DNA from: Microcaldota archaeon
GTDB lineage: Archaea; Micrarchaeota; Micrarchaeia; Micrarchaeales; CABMGC01
Assembly: GCA_027314465.1 (NCBI GenBank)
Contig: DAHVAU010000027.1
Coordinates: forward strand, 1-16,859
Reading direction: 5' to 3'
Length of the DNA stretch: 16,859 nucleotides
Of this stretch, positions 7,470-14,524 are shown in pieces (the stretch's first letter is position 1; every line of letters begins with the position of its first letter). A program made the translations under genes and the position numbers. The notes beneath the pieces were generated by a model. That model saw nothing but the letters and a program-made list of their open reading frames with translations, did not search any database and was not told where the DNA came from.

Positions 7470-7478
7470 CTTATAAAG
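7470..7478 (+). promoter_or_regulatory. TATA box in front of an intergenic stem-loop
   Basis: CTTATAAAG preceded by GAGAAATC, a good TATA plus BRE-like pair. Its centre near 7474 predicts a start at about 7499, which is exactly where the 13-bp stem-loop begins. No convincing reading frame starts here, so the product would be an RNA or a long leader of the lon gene. Confidence 0.45.
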
Positions 7479-7498
7479 ATTCATACTTAAGAGCGTAG

Positions 7499-7553
7499 CA
7501 GGCGTTTAGAGTATCCCATACATCCTTCCCCACCCTCTAAACGCTTGATTTTT
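7499..7553 (+). ncRNA. Candidate small RNA or structured lon leader
   Basis: A 13-bp stem (7499-7511 with 7535-7547; ten perfect pairs of GCGTTTAGAG with CTCTAAACGC, then one G-T wobble and two more pairs) encloses a pyrimidine-rich 23-nt loop and is followed by TTTTT at 7549-7553. The predicted start from the upstream TATA box coincides with the stem's first base, and a T-run can stop archaeal RNA polymerase, so a transcript of about 55 nt is possible. Loop bases 7523-7532 can also pair with 7572-7581 (nine of ten positions), a possible pseudoknot if transcription continues toward lon. No tRNA, box C/D or CRISPR features are seen. It matches no RNA family I know; it could also be a simple terminator or attenuator. 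Confidence 0.35.
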
Positions 7554-7610
7554 AGCGACCATACCTGCATTTGGGGATGGAGGTGCAAAAGCTCAACGAG
7601 AAGTAAAAGA

Positions 7611-7617
7611 TTTAAAG
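7611..7617 (+). promoter_or_regulatory. TATA box of the lon-top6A operon
   Basis: TTTAAAG preceded by AAGTAAAAGA (BRE-like purine/A stretch). Its centre near 7614 predicts a start near 7639 and a leader of about 11 nt before the ATG at 7650. No clear Shine-Dalgarno is present (only TGGTAACT). Confidence 0.5.
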
Positions 7618-7649
7618 ACTGTTTGAGAATGTAATCTTATCTGGTAACT

Positions 7650-9626
7650 ATGAAACGATTCAAGACCACCGATGACCTCAAGATCCCTGAGAAGCTAGTT
7701 GACCAGGTGATCGGGCAGGACACGGCAGTGGGCATAATAAAGAAGGCGGCAAAGCAGCACAGGAATGTACTACTTATAGGAGATCCGGGAACAGGGAAGA
7801 CCCTGCTGGCCCAGGCAATAGCAGAGCTGCTCCCGATCGCAGAGCTGGAAGACGTATTGGTGTACAAGAACGGCAACGACGAGAACCATCCCCTGATAAA
7901 GGTAGTCAAGACCTATCTCAAGGCAGAGGACGGAAAGCCCCTTGGCGAGGGACAGGGAAGGCAGCTGGTGCAGCGCGAGAGGATGCACGGCAGGCTTGAC
8001 GGGCCAAGGAGCAGGAGCAGTATAATACCCATGATAACCATGCTTGTGGTAGTGCTGCTTCTTGGAGTAGTATTCCTTGGGCTTGTCAGTGGATATTCTA
8101 TAATATTAATAGGTGCGCTCATACTGGGCATACTGATCTTCAGCTCGGCTGCGCTGTTCGTGGGCAGCTTCAGGAAAGCAGGCATACTGCCAGGCATGTT
8201 CGAGAGCTCTGAACCCAAACTCATCGTTGACAACACCGGCATGAACCATGCGCCGTTCTACGACGGGACCGGGGCCAGGGCAGGACACCTGTTCGGGGAT
8301 GTGAAGCACGACCCGCTGCAGAGCGGCGGGCTGGGTACTCCGGCACACCTTAGGGTTGAGAGCGGGCTCATACACAAGGCAAACAAGGGCGTGCTGTTCA
8401 TAGACGAGATAGCGGATCTTGAACCCAGATCGCAGCAGGAGCTGCTCACCGCAATGCAGGAGAAGAAGTACTCGATAACAGGACAGAGCGAGATGAGCTC
8501 AGGGGCCATGGTAAGGACCGAGACAGTGCCGTGCGACTTCCTTCTAGTTGCCGCGGGAAACCTTCAGGACATACAGAAGATGCACCCTGCGCTCAGGTCC
8601 AGGATACGTGGATACGGCTACGAGGTGTACATGGAATCGTCCATGCCGGACACTGACCAGAACAGGGAGAAGCTCTACAGGTTCATAGCCCAGGAGGTGA
8701 AGAAAGACGGGAAGATACCGCATTTCAGCTTTGAGGCGTGCGAGCAGGTGCTTGAGGAGGCGAGGAGAAGGAGCGGCAGGAAGAACAGGATAACGCTCAT
8801 ACTCAGGGAGCTTGGAGGAGTGGTAAGGGCTTCGGGAGACATTGCGGTTGACAACCGCCACGACATGGTCACGGCTGATGACGTCAGGGCCGCCCTAAAG
8901 CTCTCGTCTCCGATAGAGGCCCAGTACGTAGAGCAGTCACTGGAGTACAGGAAGGATTACAAGATATTCAAGACGACAGGTTTTGCCATAGGCAGGGTCA
9001 ACGGTCTTGCGGTAGTTGGCTCCAGCTACCTCTCGGCAGGCATAGTGCTGCCGATAGTCGCCGAGGTCACACGCGCAAGCTCAAGGACCGAGGGCAAGCT
9101 GATACCTACAGGAAAGCTCGGCATGATAGCAAAGGAAGCAGTCAAGAACATAAGCGCGATAATAAAGAGGCACATGGGCAGGGACATGGCCAACTACGAC
9201 GTCCACGTTCAGTTCCTGCAGACATACGAGGGAGTGGAGGGGGACAGCGCAAGCATATCTGTTGCAGTGGCAGTCATATCGGCGCTCGAGGGCATACCTG
9301 TAGCCCAGGAAGTTGCCATGACAGGATCGCTTGACGTGAGAGGCGACGTGCTACCAGTAGGAGGCATAACTAACAAGATCAAGGCGGCCATAGAGGCGAA
9401 CATGAAGCAGGTAGTGATACCTGAGAGCAACTCCAAGGACATATACATAGACAAGAAGGAGCTTAGCAGGATAAAGGTGATACCTGTTAGGAACATCGCA
9501 GATGTTCTTAACGCTGTGCTCAAGAAGAGCCCCAGGAGGGACGCCATGATAAGCACCCTTAGGAAGTACATGACAAGCGACTCCAGGGAGCGCTCGCCCC
9601 TGGCAGTGCCGAGCATGGATGATTGA
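7650..9626 (+). CDS. lonB: Membrane-anchored ATP-dependent protease LonB
   Basis: Archaeal-type Lon (658 aa, normal length) that unfolds and degrades damaged or regulatory proteins at the cytoplasmic face of the membrane. The AAA+ domain has Walker A GDPGTGKT (44-51) and Walker B LFIDE (249-253). The LonB-specific insertion between them carries two adjacent membrane helices (about 126-147 and 149-171). The C-terminal protease domain contains GDSAS with catalytic Ser533 and, 43 residues later, Lys576 in [10 protein letters not shown], the Ser-Lys dyad spacing known from Archaeoglobus Lon[16 protein letters not shown] (558-572) is also diagnostic. The ATG follows a TATA box with a short leader. 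Top6A begins within its last codons. The active-site residues are intact, so the enzyme should be functional. It is the main membrane protease expected in an archaeon, which usually lacks FtsH. Confidence 0.96.
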   Translation: MKRFKTTDDLKIPEKLVDQVIGQDTAVGIIKKAAKQHRNVLLIGDPGTGKTLLAQAIAELLPIAELEDVLVYKNGNDENHPLIKVVKTYLKAEDGKPLGEGQGRQLVQRERMHGRLDGPRSRSSIIPMITMLVVVLLLGVVFLGLVSGYSIILIGALILGILIFSSAALFVGSFRKAGILPGMFESSEPKLIVDNTGMNHAPFYDGTGARAGHLFGDVKHDPLQSGGLGTPAHLRVESGLIHKANKGVLFIDEIADLEPRSQQELLTAMQEKKYSITGQSEMSSGAMVRTETVPCDFLLVAAGNLQDIQKMHPALRSRIRGYGYEVYMESSMPDTDQNREKLYRFIAQEVKKDGKIPHFSFEACEQVLEEARRRSGRKNRITLILRELGGVVRASGDIAVDNRHDMVTADDVRAALKLSSPIEAQYVEQSLEYRKDYKIFKTTGFAIGRVNGLAVVGSSYLSAGIVLPIVAEVTRASSRTEGKLIPTGKLGMIAKEAVKNISAIIKRHMGRDMANYDVHVQFLQTYEGVEGDSASISVAVAVISALEGIPVAQEVAMTGSLDVRGDVLPVGGITNKIKAAIEANMKQVVIPESNSKDIYIDKKELSRIKVIPVRNIADVLNAVLKKSPRRDAMISTLRKYMTSDSRERSPLAVPSMDD

Positions 9627-10734
9627 CATGGCAGCAAACAATGAGGAAAAACCAAGAGAGAAGCTTGAAGAGCTTGGCAACTCCATAGTCGGAGACATAG
9701 CCGCAGGCAGGAACCCGAAGTTCGTGACCTACGCAAGGAAGCGCTCCAACGTGGTGTACGACGCCAAGGCAGGATACCTGAGGCTGGGCAAGTCAAAGGA
9801 GGAGAGGGACTTTGTCAACGTGGCCCAGTCCAAGAGGTTCATGCAGACCGTGGCAATAGCATCAAAGTGCCACAAGTTCGTCAGCGAGAATCTGCACACG
9901 ACTATAAGGGGGCTTTTCTACCAGCTCAAGTACTCGCTTGGGGAGGACATAGACGAGAACATCTTCAGCGAGCAGTCCGAGTCCAATCCCCTAATAGAGG
10001 ACCTCGAGGTTGCGCTGGATCTCACCAGGGAGAACCTCAACCTAAACGCCAACAGGAAAGGGGTGCTGGCAGGCAACATGAAGGTGCTGGACAAGTTCGG
10101 GGATGAGCGCATGGAGATAGACTGCAGCAGGCAGGGGAGGAGCGGATGGGCTATACCAAGCGACGTTGACAACGACATAAAATTCGTGGACATAAAGGCC
10201 AAGTATGCAATAGTTGTAGAGAAGGACGCTCTGTGGCAGAGGCTCAACGAGGACGGCTTCTGGAAGAAGGAGAACGCGATACTTATAACGCCTCAGGGGC
10301 AGGCGGCCAGGGGGACACGTAGGCTCATACGCAAGCTCGCTGACCAGGGCATACCGATCTATGTGTTCACAGATTCTGACGCATGGGGATGGTACATATA
10401 CTGGACAATAAAGACCGGCAGCATTAACCTCGCATACATAGGGGGCGATGTGGCGACCCCAGAGGCGAGGTTCATAGGCGTTACCATGTCGGATCTTGAC
10501 AAGTACGAGTTCCTCAACAAGCTCACAATGAACGCCAGCGAGGTCGACATAAAAAGGGCCCAGGAGATGCTCAACTACGAGTGGATAAGGAGGAGCAAGG
10601 AGTGGGTCACGGAGCTTGAGCGCATGATAAAGAGCAAGAAGAAGCTTGAGCAGGACGCTCTGCAGGGCCCCAGGCTCACCTTCGTCGACGACTACATAAG
10701 GGACAAGGTAAAGAACAGGGACTTCCTGCCGTAA
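9619..10734 (+). CDS. top6A: DNA topoisomerase VI subunit A (Spo11 family)
   Basis: DNA-cleaving subunit of the type IIB topoisomerase, which makes double-strand breaks with 5' overhangs and decatenates DNA. The WHD/CAP domain has TIRGLFYQL (95-103) with catalytic Tyr101 in the position of Spo11 'DIFY'. The Toprim domain has VVEKDA (Glu201) and [11 protein letters not shown] (D252, D254) for metal binding, then [14 protein letters not shown] (about 275-288). Length 371 aa is normal. The start at 9619 overlaps lon by 8 nt; an ATG at 9628, one base after lon's stop, is equally possible and would remove three residues. Either way it is coupled to lon. Subunit B (GHKL ATPase), which often sits next to A, is not in this window. 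Stop TAA at 10732. Confidence 0.95.
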   Translation: MIDMAANNEEKPREKLEELGNSIVGDIAAGRNPKFVTYARKRSNVVYDAKAGYLRLGKSKEERDFVNVAQSKRFMQTVAIASKCHKFVSENLHTTIRGLFYQLKYSLGEDIDENIFSEQSESNPLIEDLEVALDLTRENLNLNANRKGVLAGNMKVLDKFGDERMEIDCSRQGRSGWAIPSDVDNDIKFVDIKAKYAIVVEKDALWQRLNEDGFWKKENAILITPQGQAARGTRRLIRKLADQGIPIYVFTDSDAWGWYIYWTIKTGSINLAYIGGDVATPEARFIGVTMSDLDKYEFLNKLTMNASEVDIKRAQEMLNYEWIRRSKEWVTELERMIKSKKKLEQDALQGPRLTFVDDYIRDKVKNRDFLP

Positions 10735-10754
10735 CCCCGGCTTTTCGTAGACAA

Positions 10755-10766
10755 GATTTTAATATG
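10755..10766 (+). promoter_or_regulatory. TATA box for the 83-aa orphan gene
   Basis: GATTTTAATATG, centred near 10761, predicts a start at about 10786, one base before the ATG at 10787. This supports that start over the out-of-frame ATGs at 10764, 10770 and 10782, the frames of which close quickly. Confidence 0.5.
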
Positions 10767-10786
10767 GCCATGCACAATACCATGGC

Positions 10787-11038
10787 ATGTACAGGAGCCT
10801 TGTGAACAGGAGCTGGGAAAGCTTCCTTGTGCTGCGCACTGGCAGCGATCCCGCAAGGCCTCTGAGGGTCATGGAGGCCAGGGGGGCGCAGGAATTCGCT
10901 GAGCTGGCAAGGCCCCTGGTCACAAGCAAGGAGTCGTTCAGCGCTATACGCGTGCTGGACGAAGGGGACGGCGGCAAGTGCTACGTCACAATGTCGCGCA
11001 TGCAGATACTTGAGATGCTCAAGGAGGCATTGCGCTAA
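10787..11038 (+). CDS. Uncharacterised 83-aa protein
   Basis: I do not recognise a family. The protein begins MYRSLVNRSWESFLVLRTG, contains a mixed alpha/beta pattern with ARPLVTSKESFSAIRVL (41-57) and a Gly/Asp turn (DEGDGGKC, 58-65), and ends in an amphipathic helix (MSRMQILEMLKEALR). It is soluble, with no signal peptide. Support for it being real: a TATA box at leaderless distance, codon use like its neighbours (AGG, ATA), and the absence of any competing gene in the interval. It stands alone between top6A and a HAD phosphatase, each with a separate promoter. A small RNA- or protein-binding adaptor would fit the size, but nothing in the sequence shows this. Confidence 0.65.
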   Translation: MYRSLVNRSWESFLVLRTGSDPARPLRVMEARGAQEFAELARPLVTSKESFSAIRVLDEGDGGKCYVTMSRMQILEMLKEALR

Positions 11039-11055
11039 GCGCGCCTGCCTGCCAG

Positions 11056-11071
11056 TGCGCCTTATGGCGCA
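11056..11071. terminator. Perfect hairpin between the orphan gene and the HAD gene
   Basis: TGCGCC, loop TTAT, GGCGCA: six perfect GC-rich pairs, 18 nt after the orphan gene's stop. There is no T-run behind it, so it is not a standard intrinsic terminator; it may define a 3' end or be an operator upstream of the HAD promoter at 11081. Confidence 0.3.
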
Positions 11072-11080
11072 GAGATAATG

Positions 11081-11089
11081 CTTTAATAC
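11081..11089 (+). promoter_or_regulatory. TATA box for the HAD phosphatase gene
   Basis: CTTTAATAC preceded by GAGATAATG. Its centre near 11086 predicts transcription from about 11111. This allows a short leader to the ATG at 11119, or a leaderless GTG start at 11110, but would exclude the TTG at 11107. Confidence 0.45.
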
Positions 11090-11118
11090 CAGATCCGATT
11101 ACATTATTGGTGCTGTTT

Positions 11119-11946
11119 ATGCCAACTAGGAACACTATCAAGAAGCACGATCTGACAGTTGCGGATGTGCTTAGAGGGCGCACTAGGCTGCTTAGCTCGG
11201 ACTTCGATGGATGCATAGCGCCATATGGAGTGCCATACCAGACTGACCCTAAAGTGAGGGATCTTGCAGACATTATAAGGAGCAGGGACAGAGTAGAGTT
11301 CGTTATAGTAAGCGGGGGCAGGCTCTCAAGGCTGCAGGGATTCGCAGACGACGTCAATGCTGTGCTGTTCGCTGAGAATGGAGGTGTGATGTACGTCCCG
11401 CAGGGCAGGCGTGAGAGCGGAACTACTGTGATGGTTGAGCGCGAGAGGATAGATCTGATACAGAACACTGTGGTCCCTCTGGCAGAGCGTTTCTTGTCTG
11501 CAACTTTCCCCGGATACGAGAAGCACGAGAAGACCACGATGGTCACTTACGAGAAGCCTGAAGGCACCGGGACTGACGAGTTCGTAAGCGGATTTGATGG
11601 ATTTGTGATGTCGCTGCCCAGAGAGGTGCGTACAAGGATCGCAACTACCCACACAGACAAGCTTGTAGACATAGTGCATGCCGGAGAGAACAAGGCCAAG
11701 GCAGTCGAGCGCATACTCAACGTGCTGGGATACAAGGGCCCTGAATCGGTGTATATTGGAGACGGGAGCAACGACATACCTGCATTCAGGCTGATTGATG
11801 CGCGTGGAGGCTGGACTGTAGTCCCGGCGAATTCCGACGCCCTGGTCAGAAACTATGTGAGAGATACAAAAAGCCCAAGGACCATAGAGCACCCGCTGGA
11901 GTCAACCGACTGCGTGAGCGACCTGTTCAGGGTGCTTAGGAGGTAG
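11119..11946 (+). CDS. HAD-superfamily phosphatase, Cof/SPP-like
   Basis: Likely phosphatase acting on a small phosphorylated metabolite such as a sugar phosphate or phosphoglycolate. Numbered from the ATG (275 aa), motif I is SDFDGC (27-32; nucleophile D28, acid/base D30), motif II is VIVSGG (62-67), the motif III Lys lies in GENKAKAVERIL (189-200), and motif IV is IGDGSNDIPAF (213-223). The span between motifs II and III contains a type IIB-like cap with LFAENGG (84-90). This layout resembles archaeal phosphoglycolate phosphatase and mannosyl-3-phosphoglycerate or sucrose-phosphate phosphatases; substrate cannot be chosen from sequence. In-frame TTG (11107) and GTG (11110) are alternative starts. 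Its last 11 bp overlap the convergent endonuclease III gene. Confidence 0.85.
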   Translation: MPTRNTIKKHDLTVADVLRGRTRLLSSDFDGCIAPYGVPYQTDPKVRDLADIIRSRDRVEFVIVSGGRLSRLQGFADDVNAVLFAENGGVMYVPQGRRESGTTVMVERERIDLIQNTVVPLAERFLSATFPGYEKHEKTTMVTYEKPEGTGTDEFVSGFDGFVMSLPREVRTRIATTHTDKLVDIVHAGENKAKAVERILNVLGYKGPESVYIGDGSNDIPAFRLIDARGGWTVVPANSDALVRNYVRDTKSPRTIEHPLESTDCVSDLFRVLRR

Positions 11947-12610
11947 CATCCGCGGCGCGGCTCTTTACGAGACTGCCTGGACAGATATCGCTAAGCACGC
12001 ACCTTTCGCACTCCCTGTTTCTTGCCTTGCAGACATCCCTGCCCAGCTCTATGAATAGGTTCGATGTACTTCCCCACTGATCATGCGGCACCTTTCTTAG
12101 AAGGTCCTGCTCTATCTTCTCAGGCTTTGCGCTATGCCTGGACAGGCCGAGCCTGACGGCTACTCTGGCGCAGTGCGTGTCCACCGCTATTCCCTCGTCT
12201 ATACCGTATCCCTCGTTGAGTATCACGTTCGCCACCTTCCTCCCCACCCCGGGAATCTCCATGAGCTCCTTTATGGTCCTTGGGACCCTGCCCTGGAACC
12301 TGCTTTCTATCATCTCTGCGGCGCGCTTGAGGTTCTTTGCCTTCGTCTTGTAATAGTTCAGGGCGCTTAGATACCCTGTAAGCTCGTTAATATCCGCACT
12401 CGCGTAGTCGCCAAAGGCCCTGAACCTGCGAAACAGGCGCGCGGTGACCTTGTTTACCTGGTTGTCATTGCACTGGGGAGAGAGCAGCACTGCAACGAAT
12501 AGATCAGTGATGCTGCTATGAATAAGCTTTGTGTGCGGATTGCTACCATACCTGCGCCCAAGCCTTGCGAGCACAGTGGCTACGTAGCTGCTGCCAGCTG
12601 CTCTGCGCAC
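11936..12610 (-). CDS. nth: Endonuclease III (bifunctional DNA glycosylase/AP lyase)
   Basis: Base-excision repair enzyme that removes oxidised pyrimidines and nicks the DNA at the resulting site. In 224 aa: LLSPQCNDNQVN (42-53; usual form LS.QT.D..VN), the helix-hairpin-helix MEIPGVGRKVANVIL (117-131) with catalytic Lys125, VDTHCARVAVRLGL (143-156) with catalytic Asp144, and a 4Fe-4S cluster C194-x6-C201-x2-C204-x5-C210. All key residues are present. The GTG start follows directly on the TAG of the glycosyltransferase gene with no spacer, so the two are co-transcribed; another GTG at codon 13 is a less likely start. The 3' end overlaps the HAD gene by 11 bp. The extra C-terminal 14 residues after the cluster are not conserved. 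Confidence 0.94.
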   Translation of the reverse strand: MRRAAGSSYVATVLARLGRRYGSNPHTKLIHSSITDLFVAVLLSPQCNDNQVNKVTARLFRRFRAFGDYASADINELTGYLSALNYYKTKAKNLKRAAEMIESRFQGRVPRTIKELMEIPGVGRKVANVILNEGYGIDEGIAVDTHCARVAVRLGLSRHSAKPEKIEQDLLRKVPHDQWGSTSNLFIELGRDVCKARNRECERCVLSDICPGSLVKSRAADATS

Positions 12611-13687
12611 CTACATCGACCCTATAAGCTCCTCGTAGCTGCCTACTACCTTATCGAAGCTAAACAGCCTTGAGGAGGCAAGCGCACCTGCGGACATCCT
12701 CTTTCTCTGCGCCCTTTCAGTGCACAGCCGATAGAACTTCTCGGCGAAATCATCCACGTTTCCATAATCATATATTATACCGTTGTACCCGTCGCGCACA
12801 AGATAGCGCGGCGGGTTCTCTGATACCAGAGTGTTTATGCCTTCATGTATCAGTGCAGGCAGCCCGCACGCCATCGCCTCTAGAAGGGACCTTCCGAAGC
12901 TCTCCCATGCCGATGTGGAGACGAAGAATCCTGCGCCGCTGTACTCCCTTATGAGCGCGCGGTCCGACTTGAATCCCCTGAAGGATATGTTCTCATACAC
13001 CCCCAGGGCCTTTGCCATGGCCTTATAGCGCTGCTCGTCTATCCCGGTTCCGACTATCCTAAGCAGCGTGGCGCCGCCTATGCTAGGATGCATTGCCTTC
13101 ATCCTTGCCACGCCCCTTATCATGAGGCTCACCCTCTTCTGGCGCTCATCAAGCCTTGATACAGCTATGCCACCGCCAAAGCCCTTTTTTATGCGCATTG
13201 GCCTGTACTCTTCATGCGCAGCTATAGTTATGCACTCTGTGCGCACCCTGCCGCGGAAGAACTCGCGCGCGGCCGGCAGCTGCTCTGGGGATATTGCGAC
13301 ATAGACGTCAAGCCATGTCCTCAGGCTCCTGGCAAGCAGCCTGCGTGCCATGGACTTCGGATGCAGGGCGCTTAGGCCTTCGCGCCCTAGGTTCTGGACA
13401 ATATTTCCCCTGTCGACGAATATGGACCTTACTGAGGGGTGCGCCTTCCTGTATGCCTCTGCAAGAGGCACATCGCGTATGGAGTTCATCCACACTATGT
13501 CGTACTCCCTGCCCAGCGCAGCGGCTGCGTCTATGGTCCTTGCCTTGGCGTCTATGCTAGAGAAGTTGCCTATCATGTCCACTCTGTAGCCGTCCCTGGC
13601 AAGGCGCTGCCCGAGCCTGCAGGTATCCTTCGCTGCGCCGCCTATCACCTTAAACGAGCCCGTCTCCAAGAGCAGGATACGCTTCAT
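12611..13687 (-). CDS. GT-B glycosyltransferase, family 4 type
   Basis: Cytoplasmic enzyme predicted to transfer a sugar from a nucleotide-sugar donor, probably in glycan or glycolipid assembly. Numbered from the ATG (358 aa), the N-terminal Rossmann domain starts MKRILLLETGSFKVIGGAAK, with the Gly-rich loop after the first strand; the C-terminal domain has SRLDERQKR (177-185; Arg and Lys for the donor phosphates) and the EX7E motif SAWESFGRSLLEAMACGLP (259-277; E262, E270), typical of retaining GT4 enzymes. The ATG at 13687 is preferred over an in-frame TTG one codon upstream because it sits about 24 nt from a TATA box. It is divergent from the nucleotidyltransferase, with only 59 bp between them, and precedes nth. 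Donor and acceptor are unknown. Confidence 0.88.
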   Translation of the reverse strand: MKRILLLETGSFKVIGGAAKDTCRLGQRLARDGYRVDMIGNFSSIDAKARTIDAAAALGREYDIVWMNSIRDVPLAEAYRKAHPSVRSIFVDRGNIVQNLGREGLSALHPKSMARRLLARSLRTWLDVYVAISPEQLPAAREFFRGRVRTECITIAAHEEYRPMRIKKGFGGGIAVSRLDERQKRVSLMIRGVARMKAMHPSIGGATLLRIVGTGIDEQRYKAMAKALGVYENISFRGFKSDRALIREYSGAGFFVSTSAWESFGRSLLEAMACGLPALIHEGINTLVSENPPRYLVRDGYNGIIYDYGNVDDFAEKFYRLCTERAQRKRMSAGALASSRLFSFDKVVGSYEELIGSM

Positions 13688-13704
13688 CAAACCGAGGAAT
13701 ATAG

Positions 13705-13715
13705 CATATTAAAAG
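13705..13715 (-). promoter_or_regulatory. TATA box of the glycosyltransferase-nth operon
   Basis: The minus strand reads CTTTTAATATG, centred near 13711, about 24 nt before the ATG at 13687, predicting a leaderless transcript. It abuts the TATA box of the divergent gene, so the two promoters share bases or compete for TBP/TFB. Confidence 0.55.
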
Positions 13716-13725
13716 CTTATTTAAC
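13716..13725 (+). promoter_or_regulatory. TATA box of the nucleotidyltransferase gene
   Basis: CTTATTTAAC, centred near 13720, predicts a start near 13745, two bases before the ATG at 13747. An out-of-frame ATG at 13739 would then be upstream of the transcript, consistent with the chosen start. Confidence 0.5.
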
Positions 13726-13746
13726 TAACTAATTAGCGATGGTCTC

Positions 13747-14508
13747 ATGGCTGAGGGCATAGCTAAGGCTATAATCACATCCGCAGGGCAGGGAAGCAGG
13801 ATGAAGAGGGTCACAACTGTGCTCCCAAAGGCGCTCCTGCCTCTGTTCAAGAAGGAGGGGGATTCGCGCATAATGGTGCCTGTGGTTGACTTCATAATGG
13901 AGTCGCTGGAGATTGCAGGAGTCAAGAAGTACTGCTTTGTAGTTGGCAGGCATAAATCGCTGCTAATGGACTATATGTTCGATCGGGGAGTCACGTTCGT
14001 GTTCCAGAACGAGCCGAAGGGATTCGGCGATGCAGTGCTGCGAGGCGAGGACTTCGCGTCCAGGGCGCCAGTGTTCGTGCATGCTGACGACGGGGTGCTC
14101 ACAGGGGGATACGTTGAGGCCGCAAGCCTGTTCAGCGAGAGGGGCGCAGATGCAGTGCTGCTGCTCAGGAGGACGGACAACCCCAAGAGGTACGGCATAG
14201 CGCAGGTCGAGCCTGATTCGGATTACATGGGACATAAGGTCTTCAGGGTCACTGGCGCGGAGGAGAAGCCCAAGGCACCCAAGTCAGACATGATGCTATC
14301 CGCAGTGTATGTGTTCTCGCACAGAATATTCGAGGCGCTCAGGGAGTCCAAGCCCGCAGGGGAGCTTGAGCTCACATCAGGAATAGAGGCCATCATACGA
14401 AAGGGAGGCAGGGTCTACGGCATACTGCTTGAGAAGGAGCGCTGGCTCAATGTAGGGGATACTGAGAGCTACTACAAGGCCCTTGGATACTCATACGAGA
14501 AGCTGTAG
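13747..14508 (+). CDS. Sugar-1-phosphate nucleotidyltransferase (GalU/RmlA-like)
   Basis: Predicted to join a sugar-1-phosphate to a nucleotide, most likely making UDP- or dTDP-glucose. The 253-aa protein is a single nucleotidyltransferase domain without a C-terminal beta-helix. Visible motifs: AIITSAGQGSRMK (8-20, variant of GxGTR) with K28 in LPKALLP, QNEPKGFGDAVL (87-98; base/sugar binding, like GalU 'Q.e..GlghAv'), HADDGVL (112-118) with metal Asp114, EEKPKAP (172-178; the E-K-P sugar-binding motif) and RWLNVGDTESYYKAL (232-246), with Asp238 as second metal ligand. It is shorter than typical GalU (about 290 aa). Convergent with the UDP-sulfoquinovose synthase gene (16 bp apart), whose substrate is UDP-glucose, which favours UTP:glucose-1-phosphate activity. 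Nucleotide choice is not proved by sequence. Confidence 0.87.
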   Translation: MAEGIAKAIITSAGQGSRMKRVTTVLPKALLPLFKKEGDSRIMVPVVDFIMESLEIAGVKKYCFVVGRHKSLLMDYMFDRGVTFVFQNEPKGFGDAVLRGEDFASRAPVFVHADDGVLTGGYVEAASLFSERGADAVLLLRRTDNPKRYGIAQVEPDSDYMGHKVFRVTGAEEKPKAPKSDMMLSAVYVFSHRIFEALRESKPAGELELTSGIEAIIRKGGRVYGILLEKERWLNVGDTESYYKALGYSYEKL

Positions 14509-14524
14509 CGCAGATGCACGATGC

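Noticed and set aside
7278..7484. 68-codon open frame across the mscS promoter
   Set aside because: It covers the mscS TATA box and start, has no good start context, and its second half is a shadow of mscS.
7499..7650. tRNA gene or CRISPR repeat in the lon upstream region
   Set aside because: No T-loop GGTTC-type consensus, no cloverleaf and no repeated unit were found; the only structure is one hairpin.
7776..8250. Insertion between Walker A and Walker B of Lon as a sign of a foreign domain
   Set aside because: A two-helix membrane insertion at this place is normal for archaeal LonB.
11326..11892. 188-codon open frame opposite the HAD phosphatase gene
   Set aside because: It is antisense to a gene with all four HAD motifs and has no promoter or recognisable domain.
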